A stretch of DNA of 34,063 nucleotides, from NCBI GenBank assembly GCA_030681895.1, contig JAUXRI010000168.1, positions 1 through 34,063 on the forward strand. The letters run 5' to 3'. Positions 17,683 through 25,527 of the stretch are shown in pieces. The translations under genes were made by a program, and so were the position numbers. The notes beneath the pieces are model-generated. The model did not search any database and was not told the DNA's origin. It was given only the letters and a program-made list of their open reading frames with translations. Source of the DNA: Myxococcales bacterium. Its GTDB lineage: Bacteria > Myxococcota > Myxococcia > Myxococcales > Myxococcaceae. Position 1 is the first letter of the stretch. Each line of letters opens with the position of its first letter.

Positions 17683-19935
17683 TCAGGGATCGGAGGCTTT
17701 GACGTACTCAGCGACCGAGCGCCGCGCCGGGTGATCGGGCCCCGCCAGCTCCAGGAAGCGGCGGTAGCTGACGAGCGCGCGTTCGGGTTGATCGAGCCGC
17801 ACGTACGCTTCGCCTTCGAGGCGGTAGCACTCGGGCACCACGGTCGTCTCCTTGAAGCAGGGCGCGATGGTGGGCAGCACCTCGGGAATCCGGCCGGCCT
17901 GCATCAGCGAGCGCGCGCGCTGCACCGCCGGGAGCTTCAACGAGTCGGCGTACGGCATCGAGGGACCGAGCTTCTCTTTGCCAAGCCGCTCCACGGTGCC
18001 GCCAGCAGTCGCGCGGGTCGGCTGCTCGGTGACATCGAGGCTCAGCTCGACGTCGCCTTCGTTGTCCGACGCGGTCTGGTCGAAGAAGCCGAGCTCGAGG
18101 AAGACGGCGCCGTCGATGGTGACGGTCTGCCCGGGCGTGAGCGCTCCGGCCGAGAACGCGCCGTCTTTCAGCCTCGTCCGCCACGCCACGCGCACCGGCA
18201 CGCCTTCGCCGAGCTTCGCCACCGAATCGGCGGGGAGCGAGAGGGTGTAGTGCTTCTCGTGGTCGAGCTCGACGCGCTTGGCCTGCTCGTAGTCGGCGCA
18301 CTGCATGGGGTCGATGCGCAGGCGAATGGGCGTGCGGTTGCTGCTGAGCAGGAGCATGGCCGTCTGTTGCGGCGGCACCCTCGCGCCGGGCTCGCAGATG
18401 ACGCCGACGCTCCGCTTCGACTTCACCTGCAACGTCTCTCCGTTCGAAATCGGCACGAGCTGCTTGCCAGCGGCGTCTTCGAACTCGAGCGTCACCTTCG
18501 ACAACAGCGGGCCGGTCTCGACGAGCGAGACGCGCCACGACGCTTCGTCACCGAGCTGCTTCCACTGGGTCTTCGCGGGCCTGCGGGGCACGACGTGGGT
18601 GTCGGCGAGGAGCTTGAGCGTGCGGTGATCGTCGTTCGTCACCGGCGCGGGCTCGACCGTGGGCTCGGCGACGACGGGCTCCACCTTCGGCTCGTCTGGC
18701 GGCGGCCGGACAGGCGCCTTCGACGGTGGCGGGAGCTGGAGAATCGCCTCGGGCTCAGGGGCCTTCGGCGGCGGGGTGTTGAGCATCACCAGCGCGACCA
18801 CCGCGACGGCGACGAGGAGCAGCGTGACTGCGCCGATGGCGACGAAGCGCATCGCCTTCTGCGGACTCCCACTGGTCACGGGCTGAAGCTCGGCTGCGGT
18901 CACGTCGGGCGAAGCCGCCAGCTTCCGCTTCGGCTGTCGGGTCGTCGGCTTCCACGCGGCGAGCTGGTCGCGCTCGGTCTCGCTGAGCAGTCGGCCTTCA
19001 CCAGCGGCCTCGTGTTCCTCTTCATACAGCGCATCGAGGAGCAGCTTGAGCCGCTCGGCCGAGAAGCTCGGTGCGTTCTCAGACAGGAAGGTCGTCAGCG
19101 CCTCGAGCAGCTGCTGGGCGGTGCGGTAGCGGGTCGACAGGTCCTTCGCCATCGCGCGATCGACGATCGCCTCGAGCGCCTCGGGCACGTCGGGGTTGAG
19201 CTCGCGCACCGGCTGATACGCACCAGCGACCAGCTTCGGCATCACCTGCATGAAGGGGCCTTCGAACGCGAGCTGGCCGGTGAGCATCTGGTAGAGCGCC
19301 GCGCCCACCGCGTAGACGTCGGCCCTCGCGTCGACCTGCTTCCCGGTGGCCTGCTCCGGCGAGAAGTAGAGGAACTTGCCCTTCACCACGCCGACCTGCG
19401 TCTCCTTTCGGCCGGCGAGCCGAGCCTTGGCGATGCCGAAGTCGGCGACCTTCACCTCGCCCTCGAAGCTCAAGAGGATGTTGTCTGGCGTCGCGTCGCG
19501 GTGCACCAGATGGAGCGGCCGGCCATCGCTGCCCTTGCGGGTGTGCGCGTGGTGCAGCCCCTTGAGCGTCTCGGCGGCGATGTAGACGGCGACGGGAATC
19601 GGCAGGTGCCAGAAGCCCTTCTTCGTCGCGCGCGCGAGCACGTGGGCGAGGCTCTTGCCGTTCACCCACTCCATCGCGAGGTAGTACTCGCCCTGCACCT
19701 CACCGAACTCGAAGACCTGAGCGATGTTCCCGTGGGAGAGTGAGGCCGAGATGGTGGCCTCGGCGATGAAGGCCTCGATGAGCTCGTTCTGCGCGGCGAG
19801 CTCGGGCAGCACCTTCTTGATGACGACGGGCTTGGTGACGCCGGCCGCGCCGCGTGCGTGCGCGAGCCACGCCTCCGCCATCCCTCCATGACCGAGGGAA
19901 CGGACCAGCTCGTATTTCCCGAAGCGCTTCCCCAT
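17683..19935 (-). CDS. Transmembrane Hanks-type Ser/Thr protein kinase
   Basis: A 750-residue receptor-like kinase. Residues 7-285 form the kinase domain: glycine loop 'SLGHGGMAEAW', ATP-anchoring lysine in 'VVIKK' (about Lys40), catalytic loop 'HRDATPDN' with Asp147, and DFG with Asp165; 'FSPEQATG' replaces APE. The Lys usual two positions after the HRD Asp is Thr, a variation common in myxobacterial kinases. A linker with 'KRKLAASP' leads to one membrane helix at about 363-386, then a Pro-rich stretch and a 350-residue outer part with β-rich segments and C-terminal TPR-like helices ('CYRLEGEAYVRLDQPERALVSYRRFLEL'). The gene runs directly into pabA, five bases from stop to start, so the kinase may be co-transcribed with p-aminobenzoate synthesis. 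Ligand and targets are unknown. Confidence 0.92.
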   Translation of the reverse strand: MGKRFGKYELVRSLGHGGMAEAWLAHARGAAGVTKPVVIKKVLPELAAQNELIEAFIAEATISASLSHGNIAQVFEFGEVQGEYYLAMEWVNGKSLAHVLARATKKGFWHLPIPVAVYIAAETLKGLHHAHTRKGSDGRPLHLVHRDATPDNILLSFEGEVKVADFGIAKARLAGRKETQVGVVKGKFLYFSPEQATGKQVDARADVYAVGAALYQMLTGQLAFEGPFMQVMPKLVAGAYQPVRELNPDVPEALEAIVDRAMAKDLSTRYRTAQQLLEALTTFLSENAPSFSAERLKLLLDALYEEEHEAAGEGRLLSETERDQLAAWKPTTRQPKRKLAASPDVTAAELQPVTSGSPQKAMRFVAIGAVTLLLVAVAVVALVMLNTPPPKAPEPEAILQLPPPSKAPVRPPPDEPKVEPVVAEPTVEPAPVTNDDHRTLKLLADTHVVPRRPAKTQWKQLGDEASWRVSLVETGPLLSKVTLEFEDAAGKQLVPISNGETLQVKSKRSVGVICEPGARVPPQQTAMLLLSSNRTPIRLRIDPMQCADYEQAKRVELDHEKHYTLSLPADSVAKLGEGVPVRVAWRTRLKDGAFSAGALTPGQTVTIDGAVFLELGFFDQTASDNEGDVELSLDVTEQPTRATAGGTVERLGKEKLGPSMPYADSLKLPAVQRARSLMQAGRIPEVLPTIAPCFKETTVVPECYRLEGEAYVRLDQPERALVSYRRFLELAGPDHPARRSVAEYVKASDP

Positions 19936-20079
19936 GACTGACGCTGTCGGAGGATGGTGGAAGGCACGAAGGCCCGCAAGCCGCGCGGGTGTGCCTCCCT
20001 GGTCACGCTCCAGCCGAAAAAGGGCGGCCGGTCAGGGAAGGCTTCAGGTAGAGTCACTCTCGCCGTGAGCTCGAGTGGC
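19936..20079. promoter_or_regulatory. Divergent spacer between the kinase gene and rnz
   Basis: This 144-base spacer must carry the promoters of the kinase-pab operon (leftward) and rnz (rightward). A perfect palindrome AGAGT-C-ACTCT lies at 20050-20060, and TAGAGT at 20049-20054 resembles a -10 hexamer for rnz. No convincing -35 was seen on either strand. Confidence 0.3.
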
Positions 20080-21003
20080 ATGTCGCTGTTGCGTGTGACG
20101 TTCCTCGGCACTTCGGCGGCAGCGCCCACCCTTCATCGAAACGTGTCGGGCATCGCGGTGAAGGCCGACGCGGACCTGCTGCTGTTCGACTGCGGCGAAG
20201 GCAGCCAGCGGCAGATGATTCGCTACGGCACCGGCTTCAGCGTGTCGGCCGTGTTCTTCACGCATTTTCACGCCGACCACTACCTGGGCATCATCGGGTT
20301 CCTGCGCACGCTCGGCATGGGCGGGCGGGAGCAGCCGTTGACGCTCTACGGCCCGCTCTCGGCGCGCAAGGTGCTCGACACGGCGATTCACCTCGGCGTC
20401 GAGCGGCTCGCGTTTCCAGTGTATATCGAAGAGCTCAAGGGCGGCGACGAAGTGAAGCGCGGCGGCTACGTGGTGCGCGCGGTGCGCGTCGATCACCGGG
20501 TGAACGCGCTGGGCTACGTCCTGCAGGAAGACACGCGCCCCGGCCGCTTCGACTTGAGCGTCGCGAAGTCCCTCGGTGTTCCGCCCGGGCCTGCGTACGG
20601 CAAGCTGCAGAAGGGCGAGACCGTCACGCTGGAGGACGGGCGCGTGGTGGAGCCGTCACAGGTGCTCGGGCCTTCGCGTCGCGGACGCAAGCTCGTCATC
20701 TCGGGTGACACGCGGCCGTGCGCCGCGCTCACCGAAGCGGCGAAGGACGCCGACGTGCTCATCCACGAGGCGACGTTCTCTGACGAAGAGCAGGAGCGCG
20801 CGATCGAGACGCGGCACTCGACTGGGCGTGAGGCGGGCAAGGTCGCGGCCGACGCGCAGGTGAAGCGCCTGGTGTTGACGCACTTCTCGTCGCGGCACGA
20901 CGTCGACCCCGAGCCGCTGGTGGTACAGGCGAAGGAGTCGTTCAGCGGGCCAGTTGACGCCGCCCGTGACGGCTACGTCGTCGAGGTCGCGCCCGTCGAG
21001 TGA
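20080..21003 (+). CDS. rnz: Ribonuclease Z
   Basis: A 307-residue tRNase Z, the metallo-β-lactamase-fold endonuclease that trims tRNA 3' trailers. The N-terminal 'VTFLGTSAAAPT', the zinc motif 'THFHADHYLG', the later ligands in 'VISGDTRPC' and 'HEATF', and the final histidine motif 'LTHFSSR' are all present, as is the exosite-like segment around 'RFDLSVAKSLGVPPGPAYG'. I start it at ATG 20080 (MSLLRVTFLG), which gives the normal family length; a GTG at 20065 would add five residues, and an in-frame ATG at 19954 would add 42 residues unlike the family. The downstream cassette begins at its stop codon. Confidence 0.95.
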   Translation: MSLLRVTFLGTSAAAPTLHRNVSGIAVKADADLLLFDCGEGSQRQMIRYGTGFSVSAVFFTHFHADHYLGIIGFLRTLGMGGREQPLTLYGPLSARKVLDTAIHLGVERLAFPVYIEELKGGDEVKRGGYVVRAVRVDHRVNALGYVLQEDTRPGRFDLSVAKSLGVPPGPAYGKLQKGETVTLEDGRVVEPSQVLGPSRRGRKLVISGDTRPCAALTEAAKDADVLIHEATFSDEEQERAIETRHSTGREAGKVAADAQVKRLVLTHFSSRHDVDPEPLVVQAKESFSGPVDAARDGYVVEVAPVE

Positions 21004-21016
21004 GTCGCTGGAGTGC

Positions 21017-21022
21017 TACGCT
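21017..21022 (+). promoter_or_regulatory. Possible -10 element (TACGCT) of a leaderless cassette
   Basis: TACGCT sits seven bases before the GTG at 21030, with no Shine-Dalgarno sequence between them. The layout equals that at 5768-5781 ahead of the other nucleotidyltransferase locus and supports 21030 as the start. Confidence 0.35.
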
Positions 21023-21029
21023 CACCGCC

Positions 21030-21278
21030 GTGTCGAGCCTCACCAAAGCCAACGTCACCGCGTTCCTCAATCGCGACTGGGCTGCGTCTCGCCGCTCGAA
21101 GGATGAGGCGCTTGGCCGGTTCGTCCGGGCGAACGGGGCGAGCAGCGCGTTTCGCCTCGAACAGACGCTGCTCGACGCCGTGTGGCCTCGAATCAATGAA
21201 AAGAAAGCGCGAGCGGCCGACCTCGCCGCGTTGATCGCCTTGAGGAAGAAGCTTGCGAAAGCATCCCGGCGTCGCTGA
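21030..21278 (+). CDS. Small helical protein upstream of nucleotidyltransferase
   Basis: An 82-residue, Ala/Arg/Lys-rich, probably all-helical protein with no recognised family. It overlaps the nucleotidyltransferase gene by 26 bases, so the two form one transcription and translation unit. The frame also has a GTG at 21000 that overlaps the rnz stop, but the GTG at 21030 follows a TANNNT hexamer at leaderless spacing and starts the compact sequence 'VSSLTKANVTAFLNRDW'. The two-gene arrangement of a small basic protein and a minimal nucleotidyltransferase recalls toxin-antitoxin pairs such as HEPN-MNT and AbiE, but this protein shows no HEPN motif (no clear RxxxxxH), so the role is left open. 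Confidence 0.65.
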   Translation: MSSLTKANVTAFLNRDWAASRRSKDEALGRFVRANGASSAFRLEQTLLDAVWPRINEKKARAADLAALIALRKKLAKASRRR

Positions 21279-21834
21279 CTACCTCACGTCGATCGCGAAG
21301 GCCCTGAAAGGGGCCGGGGTTCGCTGGTACGTCTTCGGCGCACAGGCCGTCGTCGCCGCGGGCGCCGTGCGGGTGACAGCCGACATCGACATCACCACGG
21401 AGGACGTGCCCGTCGAGCTGCTTCGCGGCGTGCTCAAGAAGGCAGGGTTCGTCGTTCGCTCCGACATCGCTGACGTCGAAGCGCTCATCGAGCATCACCG
21501 CATTCTGCCGCTCGAGCACTCGGTGACGGGCATGCAACTCGACGTCGTCAGGGCTGGGCCGGGTCCCGAGGAGGACATGCTCCAGCGTGTCGTTTTGCGT
21601 CGCGTCGGAAGGGTCTCGATTCCATTCGTCTCGACGAACGACCTTCTGGTGCTCAAGACGCTCGCTGGTCGCGAGAAGGATCTCGAAGACATTCGAGCGC
21701 TCGTGAGATCGGCGAGTGACGAGATCGACGTGGCTGTCGTACGCCGACGCCTCGACGAGATCGCGTCACTCATCGACGACTCGACCCTTCGAGCGCTGTT
21801 CGACGACCAGCTCAAGAAGGCCCGGCGCGGCTGA
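21253..21834 (+). CDS. DUF6036/AbiEii-like nucleotidyltransferase
   Basis: A 193-residue minimal nucleotidyltransferase. The nucleotide-binding Gly-Ala pair in 'YVFGAQAVVAAGAVR' is followed by 'TADIDITT', giving the DxD metal ligands Asp44 and Asp46; the C-terminal 'STNDLLVLKTLAGREKDLEDI' is typical of the DUF6036/AbiEii group. Such proteins transfer nucleotides to proteins or tRNA in several toxin-antitoxin systems. The start is TTG at 21253 with AGGAAGAAG just upstream, inside the end of the preceding gene; no better start is available. The C-terminus 'KKARRG' and its stop codon form the first copy of the tandem repeat that fills the downstream spacer. A similar gene at 6079 is broken. Confidence 0.85.
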   Translation: MRKHPGVADYLTSIAKALKGAGVRWYVFGAQAVVAAGAVRVTADIDITTEDVPVELLRGVLKKAGFVVRSDIADVEALIEHHRILPLEHSVTGMQLDVVRAGPGPEEDMLQRVVLRRVGRVSIPFVSTNDLLVLKTLAGREKDLEDIRALVRSASDEIDVAVVRRRLDEIASLIDDSTLRALFDDQLKKARRG

Positions 21835-21926
21835 GCGCTGTGAACAAGGCCCGGCGCGGCTGAGCGCTGTGAACAAGGCCCGGCGCGACTGAGCGCTGTG
21901 AACAAGGCCCGGCGCGGCTGAGCGCT
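21817..21926. repeat. 29-base tandem repeat, nearly four copies
   Basis: Units start at 21817, 21846, 21875 and 21904; the first three are 29 bases and the last is 23 bases. They are identical except for one G-to-A change in the third (CGCGAC for CGCGGC). The first copy contains the last five codons and stop of the nucleotidyltransferase gene, and the last touches the stop of the convergent peptidase gene. The nonamer GAGCGCTGT also occurs at 21791, just before the first copy, and could have seeded slippage. There are no spacers, so it is not a CRISPR array. Confidence 0.95.
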
Positions 21927-23952
21927 ATTTCTTCGTCCACTGATCGAGCCAGCCCAGCACCGTCTCGTGCCAGAGCACGCTGTTCGCCGGCTTGAGCACC
22001 CAGTGGTTCTCGTCGGGGAAGTGCAGGAACCGGCTCGGAATGCCGCGGCGCTGGAGCGCGGTGAAGGTCGCCATGCCCTGCGTGTCGACGACCCGGTAGT
22101 CCTTGCCGCCGTGCACGACGAGCATCGGCACCTTCCACTTCGCGACGTGATCGATCGGGTTGTGCTTCTTGTAGTCGGCCTTCGGGTCCCAGGGCGTGCC
22201 GCCGTGCTCCCACTCGGGGAACCAGAGCTCTTCGGTGTCGTAGTACGCGAACTGCTCGTCGAGGTTGCCGTCGTGGTTGACGAAGCACTTCCACGGCTCG
22301 TTGAAGTTCCCCGCCATCCAATTGATCATGTACCCGCCGTACGAGGCGCCGAGCGCACAGGCGCGCGTCTTGTCGATGAACGGGTACTTCGCCACCGCGG
22401 CCGCGAAGCCCTTCTGGAGATCTTCGAGCGGCTTGCCGCCCCAGTCGCCGTTGATGGCGTCGGTGAAGGCCTGGCCGTACCCGGTGGAGCCGTGGAAATC
22501 GACCATCACCGCGACGTAGCCGTGGCCCGCGTAGGTCTGCGGGTTCCAGCGGTAGTGCCAGTGGTTGCCGAAGCTCCCTTGCGGGCCGCCGTGCACGAGG
22601 AAGGCGAGGGGGTACTTGCGGCTGGCGTCGAAGTCGACCGGCTTCACGACGTACGCGTAGACGGTGTCACCCTTCGCGCCGGTGAACGAGAACTGCTCCG
22701 GAGCGCCGAGCTTCACGCCCGCGAGGAGATCAGCGTTCACCCGGGTGATTTGCGTCGGCGCGCCCTTGCCATCGAACGGCAGGCTGAGCAGGTCGACAGG
22801 CGAGAGCAGCGAGTCGAGCGCGAAGATGAGCTTGCCGGTCGACGCGTCGATGGAGCCGACGGAGCCGTTGTTGAAGAGCCGGGTTGCCTGGCCGGTCGCG
22901 ACGTCGATGCCGAACAGCGCGACCTGCCCGAGATCGTCAGCGCCTGCGTAGAGCGTCTTGCCGTCCTTCGACCAGGTGAGGTTGCCGGGTGAGCGGTCCC
23001 ATGCGTCGGTGAGCGAGCGCTCGGTGCCCTTCGCCCAGTCACGGACGATGATGCGCAGCTTGTCGGCCTCGTAGCCGGGCCGGCTCATCGCGAGGTACGC
23101 GAGCTGGGTGCCGTCAGGTGAGAAGAGGGGCTGGGTGTCGGTCGCGCGGTTGCCGGTGGTGAGCTTGGTGGGCGCCTTCGAGCCATCGGCGGGCGTGACG
23201 AAGAGATCGAGATCGGTGCTCCACGCTTCGGCCTTGCCGACGTCGCGTGCGGTGAAGACGAGCGACTTGCCGTCGGGCGTGAAGGTGAACTCCTCGGAGC
23301 CACCAAACGGCTTCGTCGGCGCGTCGGCGGCGAGCTTCTTCGTGACGTCGACGATGGGACCACCCGCGACCTTCGTGACGAAGAGGTGCGCGCGGCGGCC
23401 GTCCTTCCACGTGTCCCAGTGGCGGATGAAGAGCTGATCGTAGAGCCGGCCCGAGGCCTTCGACTTCGCCTTCTCGTCGAGGCGCTTCTTCGTGCAGTCG
23501 AGGCTGTCGCAGTCGGGGAAGGTCTCGGCCGCGAAGGCGATCATCGTGCGGTCGCGCGACATGACGAACGCGTCGACGTCGATAGGCGACTTCGTCACCT
23601 GGGTGGGCTCGCCACCTTCGAGCGAGAGCTTCCACACCTGGCTCGAGCCGCTGCGGGGCGAGAGGAAGAAGATCGCCTTGCTGTCGGCGCTCCAGATCGC
23701 GTCGCTGTCGGGCTCGGGCGCGCTGGTGAGCTGGCGCGGGTTCGTGCCGTCAGCGTTGATGAGCCAGAGATCGATGAGGCCCTTGTTGGCGTCGAGGTCG
23801 GTCGTGCGCAGCTGGTAGACGATCTTCGCGCCGTCGGGCGACACCTTGAACGCGAGCAGACGGCGCAGCGAGACCTGATCTTGAACGGTGTACGCGTGCG
23901 GCTTCGCGGACGGCTGAGAGAGCAGGGCCGAGACGAGCAGGGTGGTGAGCAT
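21925..23952 (-). CDS. S9 family prolyl oligopeptidase-type peptidase, exported
   Basis: A 675-residue serine peptidase of family S9 (dipeptidyl-peptidase or acylaminoacyl-peptidase branch). A short signal peptide (MLTTLLVSALLSQPSA) predicts export. Residues 30-400 form the β-propeller, with repeated 'FSPDGxxLAY' blades ('VSPDGAKIVYQL', 'FTPDGKSLVFTA', 'FSPDGTQLAYLA'). The α/β-hydrolase domain follows with the triad Ser537 (GASYGGY), Asp618 (HGGKDYRV) and His650 (DENHWV), and oxyanion residues near 'LVHGGPQGSFG'. It should cut oligopeptides in the periplasm or outside the cell. No Shine-Dalgarno sequence is obvious before the ATG. The gene ends two bases inside the tandem repeat. Confidence 0.94.
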   Translation of the reverse strand: MLTTLLVSALLSQPSAKPHAYTVQDQVSLRRLLAFKVSPDGAKIVYQLRTTDLDANKGLIDLWLINADGTNPRQLTSAPEPDSDAIWSADSKAIFFLSPRSGSSQVWKLSLEGGEPTQVTKSPIDVDAFVMSRDRTMIAFAAETFPDCDSLDCTKKRLDEKAKSKASGRLYDQLFIRHWDTWKDGRRAHLFVTKVAGGPIVDVTKKLAADAPTKPFGGSEEFTFTPDGKSLVFTARDVGKAEAWSTDLDLFVTPADGSKAPTKLTTGNRATDTQPLFSPDGTQLAYLAMSRPGYEADKLRIIVRDWAKGTERSLTDAWDRSPGNLTWSKDGKTLYAGADDLGQVALFGIDVATGQATRLFNNGSVGSIDASTGKLIFALDSLLSPVDLLSLPFDGKGAPTQITRVNADLLAGVKLGAPEQFSFTGAKGDTVYAYVVKPVDFDASRKYPLAFLVHGGPQGSFGNHWHYRWNPQTYAGHGYVAVMVDFHGSTGYGQAFTDAINGDWGGKPLEDLQKGFAAAVAKYPFIDKTRACALGASYGGYMINWMAGNFNEPWKCFVNHDGNLDEQFAYYDTEELWFPEWEHGGTPWDPKADYKKHNPIDHVAKWKVPMLVVHGGKDYRVVDTQGMATFTALQRRGIPSRFLHFPDENHWVLKPANSVLWHETVLGWLDQWTKK

Positions 23953-24000
23953 GGGGTGCGCGTCTAGCGTGGACTGAAGGGCTGATGAACCACGAACAGC

Positions 24001-24264
24001 TCACCTGCCGGCGTCGGCGGGCCATCGCTCGGTCACGCTCGAGACGCCTCCATCGGGCTGCCGTCGGAAGGTCGTCGTCTCGCGCCGGCCGTCGTCCCAT
24101 CGGGTTCTCGAGATCCACCCGCCGGGAATCGCCTCGTCGCACACCATGCCGCCAACACCGGCGTCACCGAGCCGGCCAAGCACCGAACAGGGATCGATGT
24201 GGTACCGAACGGCTCCGCCGTCGGGGGTGGCACTCAGCGCGGCCAGCATGACGGTTCGCCACAT
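24001..24264 (-). CDS. Small secreted protein of unknown function
   Basis: An 87-residue protein not recognised from any family. The N-terminus 'MWRTVMLAALSA' looks like a short signal peptide, and two cysteines (in 'IDPCSV' and 'GMVCDE') could form a disulfide. The ATG at 24264 shares its last base pattern with the stop of the upstream gene (TGATG), a common sign of translational coupling. An in-frame start 63 bases earlier lies inside that gene and is less likely. Because both products are exported, it may act with the TIMP/NTR-like protein encoded upstream; that is inference. Confidence 0.65.
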   Translation of the reverse strand: MWRTVMLAALSATPDGGAVRYHIDPCSVLGRLGDAGVGGMVCDEAIPGGWISRTRWDDGRRETTTFRRQPDGGVSSVTERWPADAGR

Positions 24265-25505
24265 CACTTCGGCAGCACCAGCTCGACGGTCGTGTCCTTG
24301 TCGAACGGCTTCGTCTCGGTCACGCACGTCTTCATGTCGGCTGTGCAGCCGCGAATCGTCAGCGGCTCACTGGCGAGTTCTTTCACCGTCATGACGCCCA
24401 ACGCGTCGGTGCCGCCGCCGGTGCTGCGCGTCCCACCCGTTGGCGCAACGGAGACGAACGCGCCCTTCACCAGGTTTCCGTCTGCCGACTTCACGACGAT
24501 GCGCAACGTGACGGTGGGCTGAGGCTTGGGCACGACGAAGCTCACGGGCCCTGTCTTCCCCGCGGCTGACAGCTTCACCACGGTGGCCTTTTTCACGTCG
24601 CTCACCCCGGGCGCGAACATCGCGGGCCAGGGAGACTCGGGGCTCGTTCCTCCGAAGTCCGAAGGAGAGATGGCCACGAAGAACGCACCTGGCGCGGCGC
24701 CGTGAATGAGGAACGTGCCGTCGTCGGCAGTCCGGGCCGAGAGTCGCCAGTGACGATCTGACGCATTCTTCGCGAGGGCGAACACCTCGAGACCAACGAC
24801 GGGCGCTCCGTCAGCCGTCGTCACCGTGCCTTCGATGCGGCCATTCCACTGCACCGAGATGATCGGGTGGGCGCAGGCAGCAGGGTGGGGCACGTTGACG
24901 ACGGTGGTCCGGTCGGCCCATGGCACGACGGCGTCGGAGACGAGCTCGAGCGTGTGGAGCCCTGGAGGAAGCGCGAGCGTGAACGTCCCCGTCGGGGTCG
25001 TCTTCGCCGAAACGCCCGCGTCAACCGCATGCACTTCGACGCCACCGAGCGGCACCTTTTCGTGGCCCTCGCTGCGAACGAGCCGGCCTTCCACCAGCGC
25101 CGTCGTCCGATTCGGGAGCGCACGTGCGAACGCGACGTCTTCATCCTTCGCGCGGAAGACATGCGTTCTCGAGCACCGCCCAACGGAGAGGACGCCCGAG
25201 TTTGCGCCCGCGTAGACGACGTAACGCTCTCCGAGCTTGAAGGTGATGCCACACATGCTGCCGACGGTGCCGTGGTGCACGTCCACCGACGTGCCGAGCG
25301 GTCCCGGAGCGTTCAGGCTCTCTTGCACCTCGAAGGTCGTGACTCCGACCCCATCGCCCTCTTTCGTGCTGATGGCCTTCCCGACGAACACCGTCGAGAA
25401 GAACATCGATTCGCAGGGCGCGCCCGGGGCCTGGCACGAACACGCCTCGGCGTCGGTCGTGAACAGCGCGGCAGAGAGAACGACCAGGATCAGAAGGGCT
25501 CGCAC
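24264..25505 (-). CDS. Secreted NTR/TIMP-like protein with carboxypeptidase-regulatory-like domains
   Basis: A 413-residue exported protein. The GTG at 25505 begins a signal peptide ('VRALLILVVLSAALFTTDAEA'), and the mature chain starts with CSC. This 'CSCQAPGAPCESMFFSTVFVGKA' layout resembles the NTR/TIMP fold, where the N-terminal cysteine is used in metalloprotease inhibition by animal TIMPs; in bacteria the role is unknown. Residues 170-400 contain two to three carboxypeptidase-regulatory-like β-sandwiches ('LVEGRLVRSEGHEKVPLGGVEV', 'IEGTVTTADGAPVVGLEVFA'). A longer frame to 25628 overlaps the SDR gene and has no signal peptide, so I rejected it. It starts 22 bases after the SDR stop and is coupled to the small downstream gene. 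Confidence 0.8.
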   Translation of the reverse strand: MRALLILVVLSAALFTTDAEACSCQAPGAPCESMFFSTVFVGKAISTKEGDGVGVTTFEVQESLNAPGPLGTSVDVHHGTVGSMCGITFKLGERYVVYAGANSGVLSVGRCSRTHVFRAKDEDVAFARALPNRTTALVEGRLVRSEGHEKVPLGGVEVHAVDAGVSAKTTPTGTFTLALPPGLHTLELVSDAVVPWADRTTVVNVPHPAACAHPIISVQWNGRIEGTVTTADGAPVVGLEVFALAKNASDRHWRLSARTADDGTFLIHGAAPGAFFVAISPSDFGGTSPESPWPAMFAPGVSDVKKATVVKLSAAGKTGPVSFVVPKPQPTVTLRIVVKSADGNLVKGAFVSVAPTGGTRSTGGGTDALGVMTVKELASEPLTIRGCTADMKTCVTETKPFDKDTTVELVLPK

Positions 25506-25527
25506 GCCGGTCAGCGTACCTGCTTCG

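Noticed and set aside
17731..19743. A 670-codon open frame antisense to the Ser/Thr kinase gene.
   Set aside because: Same reason: an Arg/His/Leu-rich shadow of a high-GC gene with all kinase motifs on the other strand.
21817..21926. Short regular repeat that could be taken for a CRISPR array.
   Set aside because: The units are directly adjacent with no unique spacers, and no cas gene is nearby.
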